DNA of 64,000 nt from Sipunculus nudus (GCA_026874595.1 CM049314.1:67691300-67755299); one strand, 5' to 3'; positions 23,956 through 37,716 are shown, numbered from the stretch's first letter. A program made the numbers and translations. Notes: generated by a model not told the origin, from the letters alone.

Positions 23956-24655
23956 CATGTGAAGGCCCCCTTTATGGCCTTCAGACCACCTGTGCTGAAA
24001 GGATGGTTCGTGATACCATAGCTACATGTATTATCATAAGCTTTAATCGGCTTCTTTTGTTGCTCTATATGGAGTAAAGCAGTCTTTTGTCACATGTCAT
24101 TTATTAGCTAGAGGCATTTCCTGTCATCATCAGCCATAGCGAACCTGAAGAATAATTTCAACAATGGTTTTTTTTGTCTTCAAAGAAAACTGACACCAGT
24201 CACGTCATACATACGAACTTTAACCCCTCAGCTTGTTATATGCCATATATTATAAGAAATGGTAATCAAAACCATTTTATATTCAAGAACGAACAGATAT
24301 TAGCCTTGGTGGGAGGGAGAATAGATTCGATATCAATCTATTGACAAGGAGTAGAAGGAACAGGTTGAACCAAGGTTACTGAATAAGGCGTGAATGTCAA
24401 GTCTCCTTAGTGATTCCTTTTAAGACAATAATGCTCTTTGTTTAGTCATATGATCGACGCCTCTAGCTGGTCCTAATTATTTTCTGCTTCTTAACAATCA
24501 TGTAATTTTAACGAGCCCCTGAGGAGAGTCTCTTATTTTTTATATTGAGCTATATAAATAAATATATTTGTATTTGTATGAGTGTCTTAATGTGTAATAA
24601 CTCATGACATATTTGGTACTTTTCTATACCGAGAAATTACACATTAACAGTGATC

Positions 24656-24658
24656 GTA

Positions 24659-24731
<73 letters not shown>

Positions 24732-24732
24732 T
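24656..24732. repeat. (AT)n microsatellite
   Basis: About 75 bases of nearly pure AT, inside copy C before the LINE-target equivalent. Confidence 0.95.
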
Positions 24733-25431
24733 CCTCCGATGCTTTAAACAGTCATCATCAATAATTTATCAATAAACCCTTGGCCCTCCCTTCCTTTTTT
24801 GTTATTAAATTCAAATAACAAATAAATATTAAAGAAAGAATACATTTGGAACAAGGTTGGGCAGTAAAGCGCAAGCGTGCATTCTTGTGTTGTCTCCAGT
24901 GTATCTTTTTTTCACGCTTGCCTCTTACGCTTATACTAAAAAAACAAGCCTTTTCCAAAGACTATGATATACTCAACAGCTGTAAACGGGTTTCTGCAAC
25001 GTACTTTGCTTGTTCCCGCATATCTAAATAAGATTTATTCATTTTTATAGAAACTTGGCCTTAGTCAGTAGAATAAGGTATCGAATGTTTGGTCAGGTCG
25101 ATTTATATTTTTTTTTCAGATGTTTTTAGATAGTCAGACGATCCATCTTAAAAAAAGTCAATCTTTGCTTTTAACAAATCATTCGACAAAAGTTGGTGGC
25201 AATTAACTTAGAGCTTCAGAAGACAAACGCACAAACAAACCCGGGAGATCGAATAACCTCCTTTGGTTCAGCTTATCAAGAAGTAAAGTGGGGTTTACAA
25301 CCTGCAAGTCCAATATTGTTAAGCTGCATCTTTAGTATAAAATTATAAAGTATATTAAATTGTTTTAGAAACATATCTCTCCCATCATGATCAATATTTA
25401 TATGTAAAATGTATACAATAAAATCAAAATT

Positions 25432-25490
25432 CCGTTATTGATTTTCCAGGAAACATGACGATTAAAGGATGAGAGAGAGAAAAGGGAGAG
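25432..25490. repeat. Dispersed block with GA tract, copy 4
   Basis: GTTATTGATTTTCCAGGAAAC followed by GAGAGAGAGAAAAGGGAGAG. Position matches 5378 and 17158 in the other units. Confidence 0.65.
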
Positions 25491-25869
25491 GGAAGTATGT
25501 GAGAGTGAGAAATACAGATAGGCAGAAAGAAAGAAAGCGAAAGAATGACTTGAGACGAAAAAAAAAAAAAAAAACACTTGATTGAGTGCGTACTGATGTA
25601 GTCTCCGCAAAAACATCCGTAATGTAAACGCCATAACAATAATTATTATTTGTGTTCTGAAGGGTACAAAAAGGTATCGATCCCACACCACATGACAAGC
25701 ATGTCTAGTAAATTAAACCGGCGACTCCTATCTCCATTCCGGCTACAGATTAAACAAACAAAAGCTGTCATCCATGTAACATTAACAATACTGGGCTTGC
25801 TACAATATCTTAAGGAAAGACTGTCCGAAAATCCTTTCGTGCGTCACAGACTTGGTAATTAAGCAGTCC

Positions 25870-28789
25870 TGGCGTCATATGTGAACCTACACCCTACCAT
25901 GTAGGAACCTGTAGAGAGGTTACCTAAGACATGTTTAAGTTAAGATCGCCTCTGTTAAATCTTACTGACTGTCTGTAATTAACCCTCAGTAATATTGGAA
26001 CTCCCTATATCACTAACTTAGAAATTCGAATAAGCGTTTTTACAAGTAGGTTGCTCGCATGTCATTCAGTGTAATAATTGTTTGGACATGAAATGATTCT
26101 GTGGGTTTATTATGCCAGTAGCTGTGCAAAGGTTTTGGTACAAAATGGCGGACAATATAAGCGTTTACTTTAAGAAATGGACATTAAAAAACAAACTATA
26201 GTTAATTAGGAAACCCTTAGTCCATTCCAGGGTAACTGTTATTATTTTGTGATATTCATGATTAAAGTTTATGATAATGAAATAAGATTATGTTTTTACA
26301 ATAAAAAATCGTAATGGGTATTTACGTTACAATATTAGATAGTCATTTCATAAAAAAACATAGACAAGAGAAGGCAAAAGTGTTGTTGAAGTGAAGAAGT
26401 AATTACAGTAAAATTTGGTAAAATGTCCCACTTTCCAGAAAGTGTAGCAAAAGAAAAATTGGTTTCCAAGTTTAAAATTTCTTAGGTGCCGAGAACAAAC
26501 GTAGATAATAATTGTTGTAGGCATTTCTTCTCATATGAGTGGCGAACTTACAGTATGGTCATAGTCTTATATTTATAGACATAAGCTATGAACGGAGTAT
26601 GGAATGTAAAAGGTTATGTGGAAGTTATTTAAATAAGCACCACTTTTTTCCATTTTAAGAAACTTTTAAGCCTAAGGCATATGAACTTTAATCCGACGTA
26701 AACAGCCATTATTTTACTCAAGAAAATGAAGACTGCAGGTGGCAATTAAACAATGTCATGTTGTTTTCGAACTAGGTAGTCATGATACCATCCGAGTATT
26801 ATCCGTTGGGGATAATCTTACAATTATTTTTACTTAAAATTAAGGCGATGGTGCGGAAGTTTATTAGAGAACCTTTTCTCTTTACATTCTTGTTCATCCA
26901 TTTTAAACCTGGCAGTATCAAAGTTTATCAGATTTCAAAGATCATAATTACTTTTCAATCTGATACGGCTTACATTTATGAAATTGTCAGGAGTGAGAAT
27001 ACATATACATTGATATTTAAAAACAATGATCTAGAATTTTGAGAACATATGTGTAACCACCCGTTAACAGAACGCAGCATATTTCAACTTGGCAAAGTTG
27101 AACTTTTGAAAGGTTGAAATGTTTTTTAACAATTATTAATCATAGATTTAATTCCCTTCCAATAGAAAATTTACTTTTCTTCAGTTTGAACATTTGATGT
27201 AAAAATCAGTATACTGTTTCAGTTTCAGTTTCATTTAAGATAAACCGTAATTTCCATTAGATATCAGCTCGTCTCCTGTGAATTCAGATGTTACTCAGTC
27301 ATGGTGAAGTTCCCTCGGTTTGCACGTATCGCCTGACTAACGAACAAGTAAGTATGGGTTGAAACGTGGAATGACACATGTTCATATTACTGGAGGGAAA
27401 CATGTAAAATGTGACCCTTATTTCAACCTATTAGGTAATCATCTTATTTACAGCGCTTAATCTACAGAAACTAGAGGAGAATTTTAAAGCTGACCATTCA
27501 ACTACCTTTTGAAATTGAATTTATGTGATTTCTGTTTATATATTAATGATCTAAGGGTTGTGTGAGGTTTTTATAACGCCATCATGAAAGATGTATGAAC
27601 TTGTAAAAAATGTTTGTAAACACTGTTGCAATGTTGACAAATGATAATAAAACATCAACTTAAGCTGGAAGATTTCGTGTATGCGGAGGTAGAAAGATCA
27701 CTAAAAGCAAAATTGCATTTGCAAAGCGCTGGTTTATCTGACTTTCGGCCTGATGCCCTTGTTGAATTTGTTTTTATTATTTTTTCGGGCCCGCAAATTT
27801 TATAAACACGTTGATATAAACTAAACAAGCGGCCTGATTGCGGTGAAACCCACATTTTCTAACCTATTTTTATAAAAGCTCCAAGGGATTGCCTATAGCT
27901 TATAAAGGTCAGATAGGTAATCAGGGCCCTTTAAATAATCTAGAGAAGAGTCGTATTCTCTAATCAGAGGATTTTCAAAGAAGTTATACAATAGCGGAGG
28001 TCTCTTAGAGCTATATTTTCATTTTTCTGTAAAAAGCAATTACAATTCATGTAATGAATCATAAAAGGAAACCTAACTTACTTGGTGTAAATGACTTCAC
28101 AAAGCCTAATATCACTGCCCTTAACTATCAATTTACTTTTACGATTATGATATTTAATGTATGCTTGTAAATACTTTTATGCGTGTAGTAGGCTCCTGTA
28201 AGGGTTAGATTAAATAATGATCCCTTTGATATTTAAATAAGGGACACTATGGGAAAAAAGAATGATTTATAGATTATATAATTCATCATCAAACAGTAAA
28301 CACACAGATATTCGCGATGACAATAAACAAATAATGACTCCCAACTTAATTATATAGCCCGCTTGCTTCATTGCAAAATTCTTCATTTACATACTCAGTC
28401 ATTAGGACTCTTTTATTTGGAAGCAGGATTATAAACGTTGTTATGATCATTCCCTCTGAATGAAAACAGATCCATGTGGAATTCCTTTGTGAAAACCAAT
28501 TTGCATTAACCAATATCCGTTCTTTTACCGCCCACTTGATCATTTCCAGTCTAATCCGTTATCGTCAATAACATGTTTCGCTTGGCTTAACACGTAAACC
28601 TATCAGTTGGAAATGCCCCTTTTGGAAGCACGATATCCAAGAATCTATATTAACTAATTAACTGAAATGTCTTAATGCAATAAAATCTTGTCATAAGGAA
28701 TCAAACATGTTTATTAAGGTTGTGAGCAATTTAACGCGTAAGTTGGTTAATGCTCCAAGCAGAAATAATCTTAAATATCTTAACCATTG
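25870..28789. other. Large-unit sequence in copy C, no supported gene
   Basis: Aligned with A 5870-7865. The frame at 26782-27042 (86 codons) is broken in copy A near 6530, so conservation of a protein is not supported. Confidence 0.5.
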
Positions 28790-29045
28790 TTACGTGCCCT
28801 ATTATAATAACGTCCCCTATTGTAATAATTATTATATTAGGGGTTACAAATGAGCTGTTTCTCGTAACCCCTATTGTAATAACGTGCATTATTGTTATAA
28901 TTATTACATTAGGGGTTGTATTTGCAACCCCAATTGTAATAACATTTTTATTACATTAGGGGTTGCGGTTGCAATGTTTTTTGCACACCATCTTTGGTAA
29001 AAAAAATGCGAATTCAGTGGAACAACGTATATATCGATACCTTTG
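28790..29045 (+). repeat. Left terminal inverted repeat
   Basis: Pairs with 32290-32553. It is itself made of short palindromes such as CCCCTATTGTAATAATTATT followed by ATATTAGGGG at about 28820, so a single strand could fold at two levels. Confidence 0.85.
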
Positions 29046-29494
29046 ATCGTGATAATATAAATAATTTGTCTTCAGCAAAGTATATCCGTATGTTAGTGCG
29101 ATATTGTAATGGTACGTTTTTATGATTTGTTTTTAAAGTATACAGTATAAATGACTATTGTATTTTAAATTGATGATCATTTATTTATTATATTGATTTT
29201 AAACGGGGTTGTGTATAAATTGCATGTATGTAGTACACATAATAGTGCTGACCCTTCATTCATTACAACAGGCAACATTTTTATAATTATTCATTAATGA
29301 CTGTACTATTTTGTTCTACATTATCTAGGAATGACAATTATTAAGACTTTTTTTGTATGTCGTCAGTTTGGACACGTAATGAAAAGTATATGTTTACACT
29401 TAATGATCAACATAACTTAATCAAATAACTGTAAGTTCCTCAATTATTTTATTACAATAGGCAACGTTATAACAAAAGTGTTTTGGCCAAAGTA

Positions 29495-30780
29495 ACCCCT
29501 ATCGTAATAAAGTTCGTTATTGTAATAGCCATTCAATAACTGATGTCATTTACAATATAAAAAGGGTATTTTAATATTTCCTTAAATGAAACTGTTGTTA
29601 GGTGTGCTACTACCAATATGTCTATAAATCATAACTGTTCATATAGTATCACCCTTGTACTAAAAAATATCTATAATATTTTTCTGGCTCTAATCATTAT
29701 TACAATAGGCAACGTTATTACAATAGTGGTGATCCGAGTAACCCCTATTGTAATAAAGTTCCTTAATGTAATAACCACTTAATTACATGTGCCATTTACG
29801 GTATAAAAGGTGTTTTAATATTTATTAAAATGTCATAATTGTATGGTTTTCAAATGCTAAAATGTCTGTAAATTATAACTGTTCTTAATGTATCTCCATG
29901 TACTACAAAAATATCCATAAGATTTTCCTGGCACAAATTTTATTACAATAGGCAAAGTTATTACGATTGTGGTGAGGTAAGAGTAACCCCTATTGTAATA
30001 AAGTTCCTTAATGTAATAACCACTTAATTACATGTGTCATTTACGGTATAAAAGGTGTTTTAATATTTATTAAAATGTCTCCATTGTATGGTTTTCAAAT
30101 GCTAAAATGTCTGTAAATTATAACTGTTCTTAATGTATCTCCATGTACTACAAAAATATCCATAAGATTTTCCTGGCACAAATTTTATTACAATAGGCAA
30201 AGTTATTACAATAGTGGTGGGGTCAGAGTAACCGCTATTGTAATAAAGTTCCTTAATGTAATAACCGCTTTATTACATGTGTCATTTACGGTATAAAAGG
30301 TGTTTTAATATTTATTAAAATGTCTCAATTGTATGGTTTTCAAATGATAAAATGTCTTTAAATTATAACTGTTCTTAATGTATCTCCATGTACTACAAAA
30401 ATATCCATAAGATTTTCCTGGCACAAATTTTATTACAATAGGCAAAGTTATTACAATAGTGGTGGGGTCAGAATAACCCCTATTGTAATAAAGTTCCTTA
30501 CTGTAATAACCACTTAATTACATGTGTCATTTACGGTATAAAAGGTGTTTTAATAAGTGTTAAAATGCAACAATTCCTTGATTAACAAATGCTAAAATGT
30601 CTGTAAATTATAACTGTTCTTAATGTATCTCCATGTACTACAAAAATATCCATAAGATTTTTCCTGCATACATTTTTATTACAATAGGCAACGTTATTAC
30701 AAGAGTGGTCGGGTCCGAGTAACCCTTATTGTAATAAAGTTCCTTAATGTAATAACCACTCAATTATTCATGCTATTAAC
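29495..30780 (+). repeat. Tandem array of 245-246 bp units (about 5.25 copies)
   Basis: The word ACCCCTATTGTAATAAAGTT (with small variants) starts at 29495, 29741, 29986, 30231, 30476 and 30722, giving periods of 246, 245, 245, 245 and 246 bp. The last start has only about 60 bases of unit behind it. Each unit also contains TTATTACAATAGGCAA in the opposite sense, CATTTACGGTATAAAAGGTG and CCATGTACTACAAAAATATC. The third and fourth units are nearly identical; the first and last are more diverged, as expected for spread by unequal exchange in the middle. Confidence 0.95.
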
Positions 30781-31246
30781 TGTAAAGGTACTATAAACGG
30801 TACAAGTATTGAGAAATAAAGGAGGTGAGATTCCTCACGATCGTTATGTGTAGCGATTTTTTTAAGTTTCCGGATTGTACCCAGGAGCAACACATAGAAA
30901 AAATGCATGCTGCAGGTTTATAGAAAATCTCTCCACACGCCACATGCCATATTCCATACATAAGGAATCTTACACGTTACATCTGAGGAAATAAGCCCTC
31001 GAAACATGTCAAAGTCGGGTTTTTTGGGCCCATCTCCGATGGGGGTTGGGGGGAGCCTAAGTCATTTACTTTCTTATAACAACAGCGCCAAGGACTTTAA
31101 CGTACAATATTTCGAGTATGTTTTAAGTAATAGGAATAATAAAAGGAACAGAGCCATGGTAAAAAAGAAAATGTGTTTACTGTTTAATCAGCAGATACTT
31201 GCTTTCACGTTGGTCGATGGTCTTGAAGTGGAAGAGTCAGTGTAAA

Positions 31247-31258
31247 GGATATATTAAT

Positions 31259-31311
<53 letters not shown>

Positions 31312-31318
31312 TATATCC
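31247..31318. repeat. (AT)n microsatellite inside the inverted-repeat element
   Basis: AT tract with AAATAT interruptions, followed by ACATACATACATGG. Confidence 0.95.
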
Positions 31319-32100
31319 AGACATACATACATGGGAAAATTAGACACACACACAATACAAATATTGTGTATAATATATATATTTGTATATAATATATATA
31401 GTGTCTGTGTCTGAAAAGGTTTATTTTTCCATGTTTTCACGTAAATCTCGAGTGATTTGACACCATATAGGAGAAATTTAGCGACGGGTCGATCGCAGCG
31501 CCATCTATCAGAAACAACACCAGGGTATCCACAGGGTGAACTCGGTCCATGGGAGCCCACACGCAGACCTCCTGCCGAACTCAAGCGCAACTTTCAAATT
31601 CCAAGGGGGGAAATTATGTCAATCTCAATAAATTAACAATCTGTATGGTTATTACTCAGAACAGGGGTGTAACAGTGAAATGTATGAACACCTGTTTGTT
31701 ACTAACCTATATATGACACACAGCAATAGCCTAATACCGTGGTTATTACATTACTGGACGTTATTACAATTTGGGCTGCCCGGTTCAACCTGTATTGTAA
31801 TAACGTTGCCTATTGTAATAATTGACCATGATACTATTGTCCACAAATAACAAAATAGTTCTTAATTGGAATAAAATGAAAATAAAAAATAATTTCCAGA
31901 ATAAAGCAATAATTGTCTTAAAATTATCCGTTCATATTATCCGGCTTATTTTTATTTAGATATATTACTTATATGATATATAACATTAATTATAGTATAA
32001 TTCATATATAACATATAATGTTATATTAATAATAATTCAATTGACGGGCAAAGGCGGCGATTCACTAGCCTCTCGACAGTATTTAACAGTTAATCACTGT

Positions 32101-32290
32101 AACATTAAGTGTTTGTTTAAATCACAAATGTAATTTGGTCAAGGGATAATATTCATGATGATATTTTATAACATTATTAATTACAATTTAAAGTAACATT
32201 AAGTGTTTGTTTAAATCACAAATGTAATTTGGTCAAGGGATAATATTCACGATGATATTTTATAACATTATTAATTACAATTTACATGAC
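32101..32290 (+). repeat. 94-bp tandem duplication
   Basis: AACATTAAGTGTTTGTTTAA begins at 32101 and again at 32195. The two copies differ by very few bases (for example ATTCATGATG against ATTCACGATG). Confidence 0.95.
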
Positions 32291-32553
32291 ATAGGTATCG
32301 ATTTGTTTGTGGTATCACAGTATTCACATATTTTTTACCAAATCTGGTGTGCAAAAACCATTGCAACCGCAACCCCTAATGTAATAAAAATATTATAATA
32401 TTATAACAATAGGGGTTGCAAATACAACCCCTATTGTAATAATTATAACAATAGTGCACGTTATTACAATTGGGGTTGTGGGAAACAGCTTATTTGTAAC
32501 CCCTAATGTAATAATTATTACAATAGGAGACGTTATTACAATAGGGGACGTAA
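32290..32553 (-). repeat. Right terminal inverted repeat
   Basis: Inverted counterpart of 28790-29045, ending in GGGGACGTAA. The copy C host sequence continues with GAAAATTCCTTTTG, which matches A at about 7870. Confidence 0.85.
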
Positions 32554-33039
32554 CATACCATAAGAAAATTCCTTTTGTTTCATCCTGTGTTTTAAAGTTT
32601 GAATAGATTTCATCTGATTCCTTTAACTGACAGCTCATAAAGCATAGAATTTATAAATATAAATGAAGTAATTGTTAATAAAATCACAACAAACAATAGT
32701 TTGTGGTATCCTCTGATGAAATTCAAAACTACCAACCTTATAGTTCCCATTTCCCTGGCTGGTTGCTTATCATGTTACATTTTTTTACATACTGGCTGTA
32801 TTTAGTGTAGACAGTAGAGTAAGGGTGGTCTAATTAACCAAAGTAGGCTTGTCACTGACTGGGTCGGCCAAAGTCGTTACCACAAGCGTGCGCCTCTCCG
32901 CTCTGGACTGACTGCTCACTGGGCATGGGCGGAAAGCAAATATGCATCTCCACCTAACCACCCCCAGCCCTATCAATGAATCTCCCACTGATTTTTTATT
33001 GACCTATAACAGTTTAAAAACAACCATAGTTCATATCAC

Positions 33040-33860
33040 CTATTTCATAAGGTTCCGCATGAGCGATTTTCAAAGCGGTACCCCAAGTAATTTTATAGTA
33101 AACCTTATACTTTCGAAGAAAAATGACATCGAAAATTTAAAAAAAAATCGCATTTTGTGACACCTGTGACCTTATACATGAGTAAAGGTCACTGAAACTG
33201 GGTAAAATAAATTGGTATGGTAGAGTAAATCCTGTGCAAATATGATAGAATTCAGATAAATAAAAAATGGCAGAATAAGAAGAATGAATGAATGAAGAAG
33301 AATAACTAAACTTCTTGTAACTTCACGGGACAGTAGCAGACCTCCACCTATCCCCATCCCCCACCTCGTCGACTCCCTCCGCGAATACCCCCGAGCCTCC
33401 CACTTATGTTTTATTCACCTGTACTAGCTTGAGAGAAACTAAAGTCCCTAAATCAAATTAAATGAGCTGAAATTATGACGTCACGTTTGAATAATTTGCA
33501 TATATTATAAAAACAAATGACATATGTTTGTAAAGGTTTCATCTTTCTATGACACATGTCTTTTTTTTTCCGGCGACGTAGCCTAACTGAAAGTGCTGAG
33601 TCATCTTTATCATATGGTTCTGCATGAGTGTGTTCAAAACAGTACCCCAGTTATGTTGGGTATAAAAAAATTAGGCGATTTTTCCTCCATCTGCTGCGTC
33701 CCTTAAAGTTTACAAGAAAATTCACATTGAAAAGAAATAAATTGCACTTATTGACCCATGCGACCTTGAAAAATAGGTCAAGGTTACTGAAGCCTGGACA
33801 AATTTAATTGACAGGCAGGGTGCATCCGGTGTAAATATAAAACAAATTGGATTATGAGTG
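33040..33860. repeat. Two copies of the 'GGTACCCC' repeat in copy C
   Basis: First copy about 33040-33260 (aligned with A 8390-8660), second about 33610-33860 (extra). The second is followed by (AAT)n at about 33867-33883 and keeps GACCTTGAAAAATAGGTCAAGG, a palindrome-like word. Confidence 0.55.
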
Positions 33861-35264
33861 ACACAATAATAATAATAATAATAAGTAGAATACCAAGGAG
33901 AATAATATTGGCGATCTTGCTCTCATCAGTCTTCCATTGAGGCCATACCAGCACGGCAAAGCCATAGACTCTTGGCTAATGTCATAACAATGTTCGTAAT
34001 TCTGTAGCCAGTTCTCATTGAAAAAACGTTAAAAAATATATGACCAAGACATTAATCTTAATTGTGGGTTTTGTTGCATTTTAGGAGTTGCGTAACGTTT
34101 TGTTCCCCTATATATAAGATTTGTCGGTTTTGAAAGATCAGTGTTGCCTCTACTAATATTGTATTAACTGCTTTAGCATGCATGAAACAGAACAAAATCG
34201 TAATATCATACCCGCTGTACTGTGCTGAGAGACGTGTCCGTTGAATGGATATGAATATTAAAGAGTGAGTAAAGTGGAGACTTTGCTTTTTATAGAGGGG
34301 TTTTGATTAATCCAGAGGACTGGGCTATTCAGGTTTTAAAAATAGTTTTCTAATTAGGCTCTTGGGGGACCATGGGAACTTAAACACCTGAGTCTACAAT
34401 AGGCGAAATCTCATCACTGCGCATATATAAAAATCTATCTGCCAACTACAAAGCAAAGGCTTTCTAAGCCTGTTGCCTCCGCCGCCCATCAAAGTGTTAT
34501 TTGAGATTAAAGCCAAGTTCTAAGAAATAGAATTTAAAAAAAATATCCTCGATGGTCTGAACATAAGAATATTCAGATTATGTCGTATGTTGAACGATCA
34601 GTTATCAAACATACCGATTTGGAAAGCATAAAACACCTTAACATTAATAACTGATGTATTTGTTAAATGAGAATTGAAGCATACACAGCCTGGTAGACAT
34701 CTTGCTTTTGGGGGTAGTCCTGTATAATGTATCAGGTCTGTGTACTATTGAACACATATTTTCACAGAACATTCATCAATGAAAGTAGGGTTAGATCGCA
34801 TACTTGTATATGGAGTGTTATAACCATAGATAACTGCATGGACAATCTATGGATTCAACATTGCACCATTCACTAAAATATAATGGAGAATTCCATTCTA
34901 ATGAGCTAATATAAATCCATCCACCGAAGAGCACAATTTTACCGTGATTCCATTTCGCCATCACATGGTTTCTAGTTATATGTACGACCCCATGACGGTT
35001 TATTATTATTATTCATAGTCCTTTCCCTTGATGCTAACAGATAGGGGCTTCTGCAAAACAACTGCATTGGAATTTAAATGATTTGAAAATAAACCATGGA
35101 TACATGAGCACTGCTCCTCAATTAAAACGGACATGTTGGAGATTTATTACAATTTTGCAAGAAAGCTTACCGTTATTTTCATCTATTTAAGATGTAGGCT
35201 GAACCTTTTGAAATTAAGACTAAAATGATACTTTATTTATACATTATGAGCATGTATTTGTGAT

Positions 35265-35465
35265 TTATGGGATAGCGGAACAAATAAAAATAAAACCAGA
35301 GCAGAAACCCGAACGACTTTGTTCCCTGATAGTGAAAGCACTGGAGCAAAATGTAGTTAATATTATATAACATGGTAAGATGAAAAGGACATTAATCAAT
35401 GCTAATTGAAAACGTTGACAACTTGTTGTTCTAGAACATCCATTAAACAAAAAATATGTACCCAC
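35265..35465 (-). other. Conserved segment with a signal-peptide-like frame (C version)
   Basis: A 66-codon frame starting MGTYFLFNGC, containing the hydrophobic run ALINVLFILPCYIILTTFC and then SSAFTIREQSRSG. It is close to the copy A segment at 10198-10350. The hydrophobic run would fit a secretion signal. No downstream exon is evident and the A version has no start codon. Confidence 0.25.
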
Positions 35466-36631
35466 GTATTAAAAAAGGTAAAATTTAAAAACTATGTATG
35501 GCTGGAGGCTTCTGCGATCATACGTGTTTATAAAGTTGAAAAAAAAATACGAATTTGAAAGAATGTCTTGCAAAGGTGGTTTAAATATTGATGTATACGA
35601 TAAAGATAAATTAAACTGCAAACATAGATTTAAGATTCAGATATTTTAGAAGTCAAAATGGAGCATAATAATATTTACAGTCGACACTGCACATGTAGAT
35701 TTAGTTTTATTATGAATATGGTACATGTCCTTAGCTAAGGCTCCCTATGCCAAAAAAAAAATGGCTATGGCATGCGGAATGCGGATACAAAATGGCATTC
35801 ACTAAATACATAAGGTGAGGTTCCTTATGCAAGAATCGGGATGTGGTATGTGTTTCTGGCAAAAACGAGTAGCCGCACATGGAAAATACGCATGTTGTTT
35901 CGCTTGAATATATGAAATCTCCCAACACGCATTCAGCATTCCATTTTCAACGAATAAGGAACTTGGATTTAGAGTTAGAGTGGGAAAAGACGATGCCTTG
36001 TGATGAACCCCGCCATTGCATTAGAACCAAAGTACTCAATTAAGGAAGGGGGATGACATTGACATTGATATGGACTGATGTTTCCGACTAAGTTGTTACA
36101 CGCTTTGGAGGCAAACAGACATTTGTACAATGGATAACAAGAGTAAGAATTCCTTTATGCATTAGGATAATTGCCTATGATCAGTCAGACCGAAAACTTT
36201 ACCGCGAAGGCTGACAAAATAAGACCCGGATTACACGCTGCTAAGAACATGTTAAATGTCTCTGCCGAAGGGGAAGTCCATTACACAGCACACTCGACTG
36301 AATCATTCACCTTCAAAAATGAAATGTATGACGGAAAGGGAAAAAATGAGTGTCCTGATTGCATCGTTAAAATCTTATGTCTTGGGCCAAAAAAATAAAA
36401 GGCATGATTCTCAGGCTCCGCCCGCGTCAGTTTGAACCCCTCGCATCCAAAACTTTTATTTTGAATTCATCTTTAAAGTAATTAATATATTACTATTGAG
36501 TCAGTCAATAAATAATGTATGCAATTTTATGTATGTTAATTCATGAATATATTCCTGGCTCTTGATATATGTTCTTTCCATGGAACGGAAGATTAAAAAA
36601 TCAAACGGATGTAATGACAATTGTGCACTTA

Positions 36632-37716
36632 AGCCCCAGTCACACTCTAATTAGACTACGTGTCACCAGGGACTTGCCATCCGTGGTTAATGATGGCGGC
36701 TGGATATTCCCGACATTATTGCAGGGACCGCCGGGATTTAAGTACGCAACACAAGGGTTTTCAGTACGGACACATGGCGGATTCACCAAGAATCTCCGTG
36801 ACTCTTCCGTGAACACTCACTAAATGGCTAAGTATCATGAGGGTTTAAGTACGGACCATGACGGATAGATACGGAGGTACAAGAGCATGTGACCTAAGCG
36901 TTAGGGTCGTGGTACGGATGGCGACGGTCGTCATGGAGCCTTGCAATGCGCTTACCAAGCTTGCAATTTAACAAGATGCCGCCAAAGAAAAGAAAACACT
37001 CTACTCCTAGAAATTAAGAAGGCAGCCTAGGGTCCCCAAAACCAAAAACACTTCTCCTGCTCCCTCTTTTTCTCAATTTTTTTTAACTAGTTTTCTGCAG
37101 TTTCCATATTGTCTGAAGAAGATAATACGCCAGAGGTAACTTCTGTTGATCAATGATCAGATATGAAACAAGACCTTTGGAGGGACTATATAGCACTGCC
37201 CCAGTCCCGGATCTTCCGTTCATGACCCTGGTGTGACCTGAGTCAAACTCTCGTGGTCCTTACAGACATCTTGATGGTACCGTCGTCGTCCGTATGTATC
37301 CCTGGATGATCGTGATTGTCCCGCTTCGCTCCGTATACGGCTAGGGATCATATGAAGGTGGCGCCACGGTCATACACGGATAACCGCAGCGCTGCCATAC
37401 ACAATCGTAGCGCAACCCTAACAAGTCCGTTCAGTTTCAGCGACGGATGACTAGGAAGGATAAGCGATTCTGATGACGAGGAATAAATACGGTCAATCAG
37501 GGAAACGCTACGGAACGAGTACGACGAACCTAGACCGAAGACGCCGCTACGGAAGTTTTGAACAGCTCAAACTTCCGTAGCAGTTCCCGGACCACGAGGG
37601 ATCACAACGGATAACCACGGAAGGAACCAAGGATGGCGGCGGACGCTGTATGGAACACCAGGGATCGCTCATTCGAGGGCATCCAGGAGCTGGTACGGGA
37701 CAATGTGACTGGGGCT
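36632..37716. mobile_element. 1.1-kb DNA element with 13-bp TIRs and TTA duplication (PIF/Harbinger-like)
   Basis: Perfect TIRs AGCCCCAGTCACA (36632-36644) and TGTGACTGGGGCT (37704-37716), flanked by TTA on both sides (36629-36631 and 37717-37719). A 3-base TTA/TAA duplication is typical of the PIF/Harbinger superfamily. The interior is GC-rich, with many TACGGA/TCCGTA words, a decayed start of a basic peptide (MPPKKRKHSTPRN near 36975, then a stop), and no transposase. Copy A has no insertion at the matching place near 11920. Superfamily assignment is inference from the TIR and duplication size. Confidence 0.75.

Larger units (their letters stand above)
28790..32553. mobile_element. 3.76-kb non-autonomous inverted-repeat (foldback-type) element
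   Basis: Copy A has an uninterrupted site at about 7862-7870, so the ends are clear. Outer termini are TTACGTGCCC (28790) and GGGGACGTAA (ending 32553). The two sides are inverted copies of each other over roughly 230-260 bp, through TTTTTTGCACACCA and GGTAAAAAA to about 29045 and 32290. The TIRs consist of repeated CCCCTATTGTAATAA-type words in alternating orientation. Between them lie a 245-bp tandem array, an AT tract (31247-31318), a mixed segment and a 94-bp duplication. No transposase frame is visible. Flanks AACCATTG and TACCATAA suggest a degenerate duplication of about 8-10 bp. Confidence 0.85.

Noticed and set aside
28750-28959. 69-codon frame (repeating IVIITSPIVIIII) and its counterpart at 32393-32638
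   Set aside because: These are translations of the iterated TIR motif of the inverted-repeat element, not proteins.
29495-30780. CRISPR-like or satellite array
   Set aside because: Whole 245-bp units repeat without unique spacers, and the array lies inside a TIR-bounded element in a eukaryotic genome.
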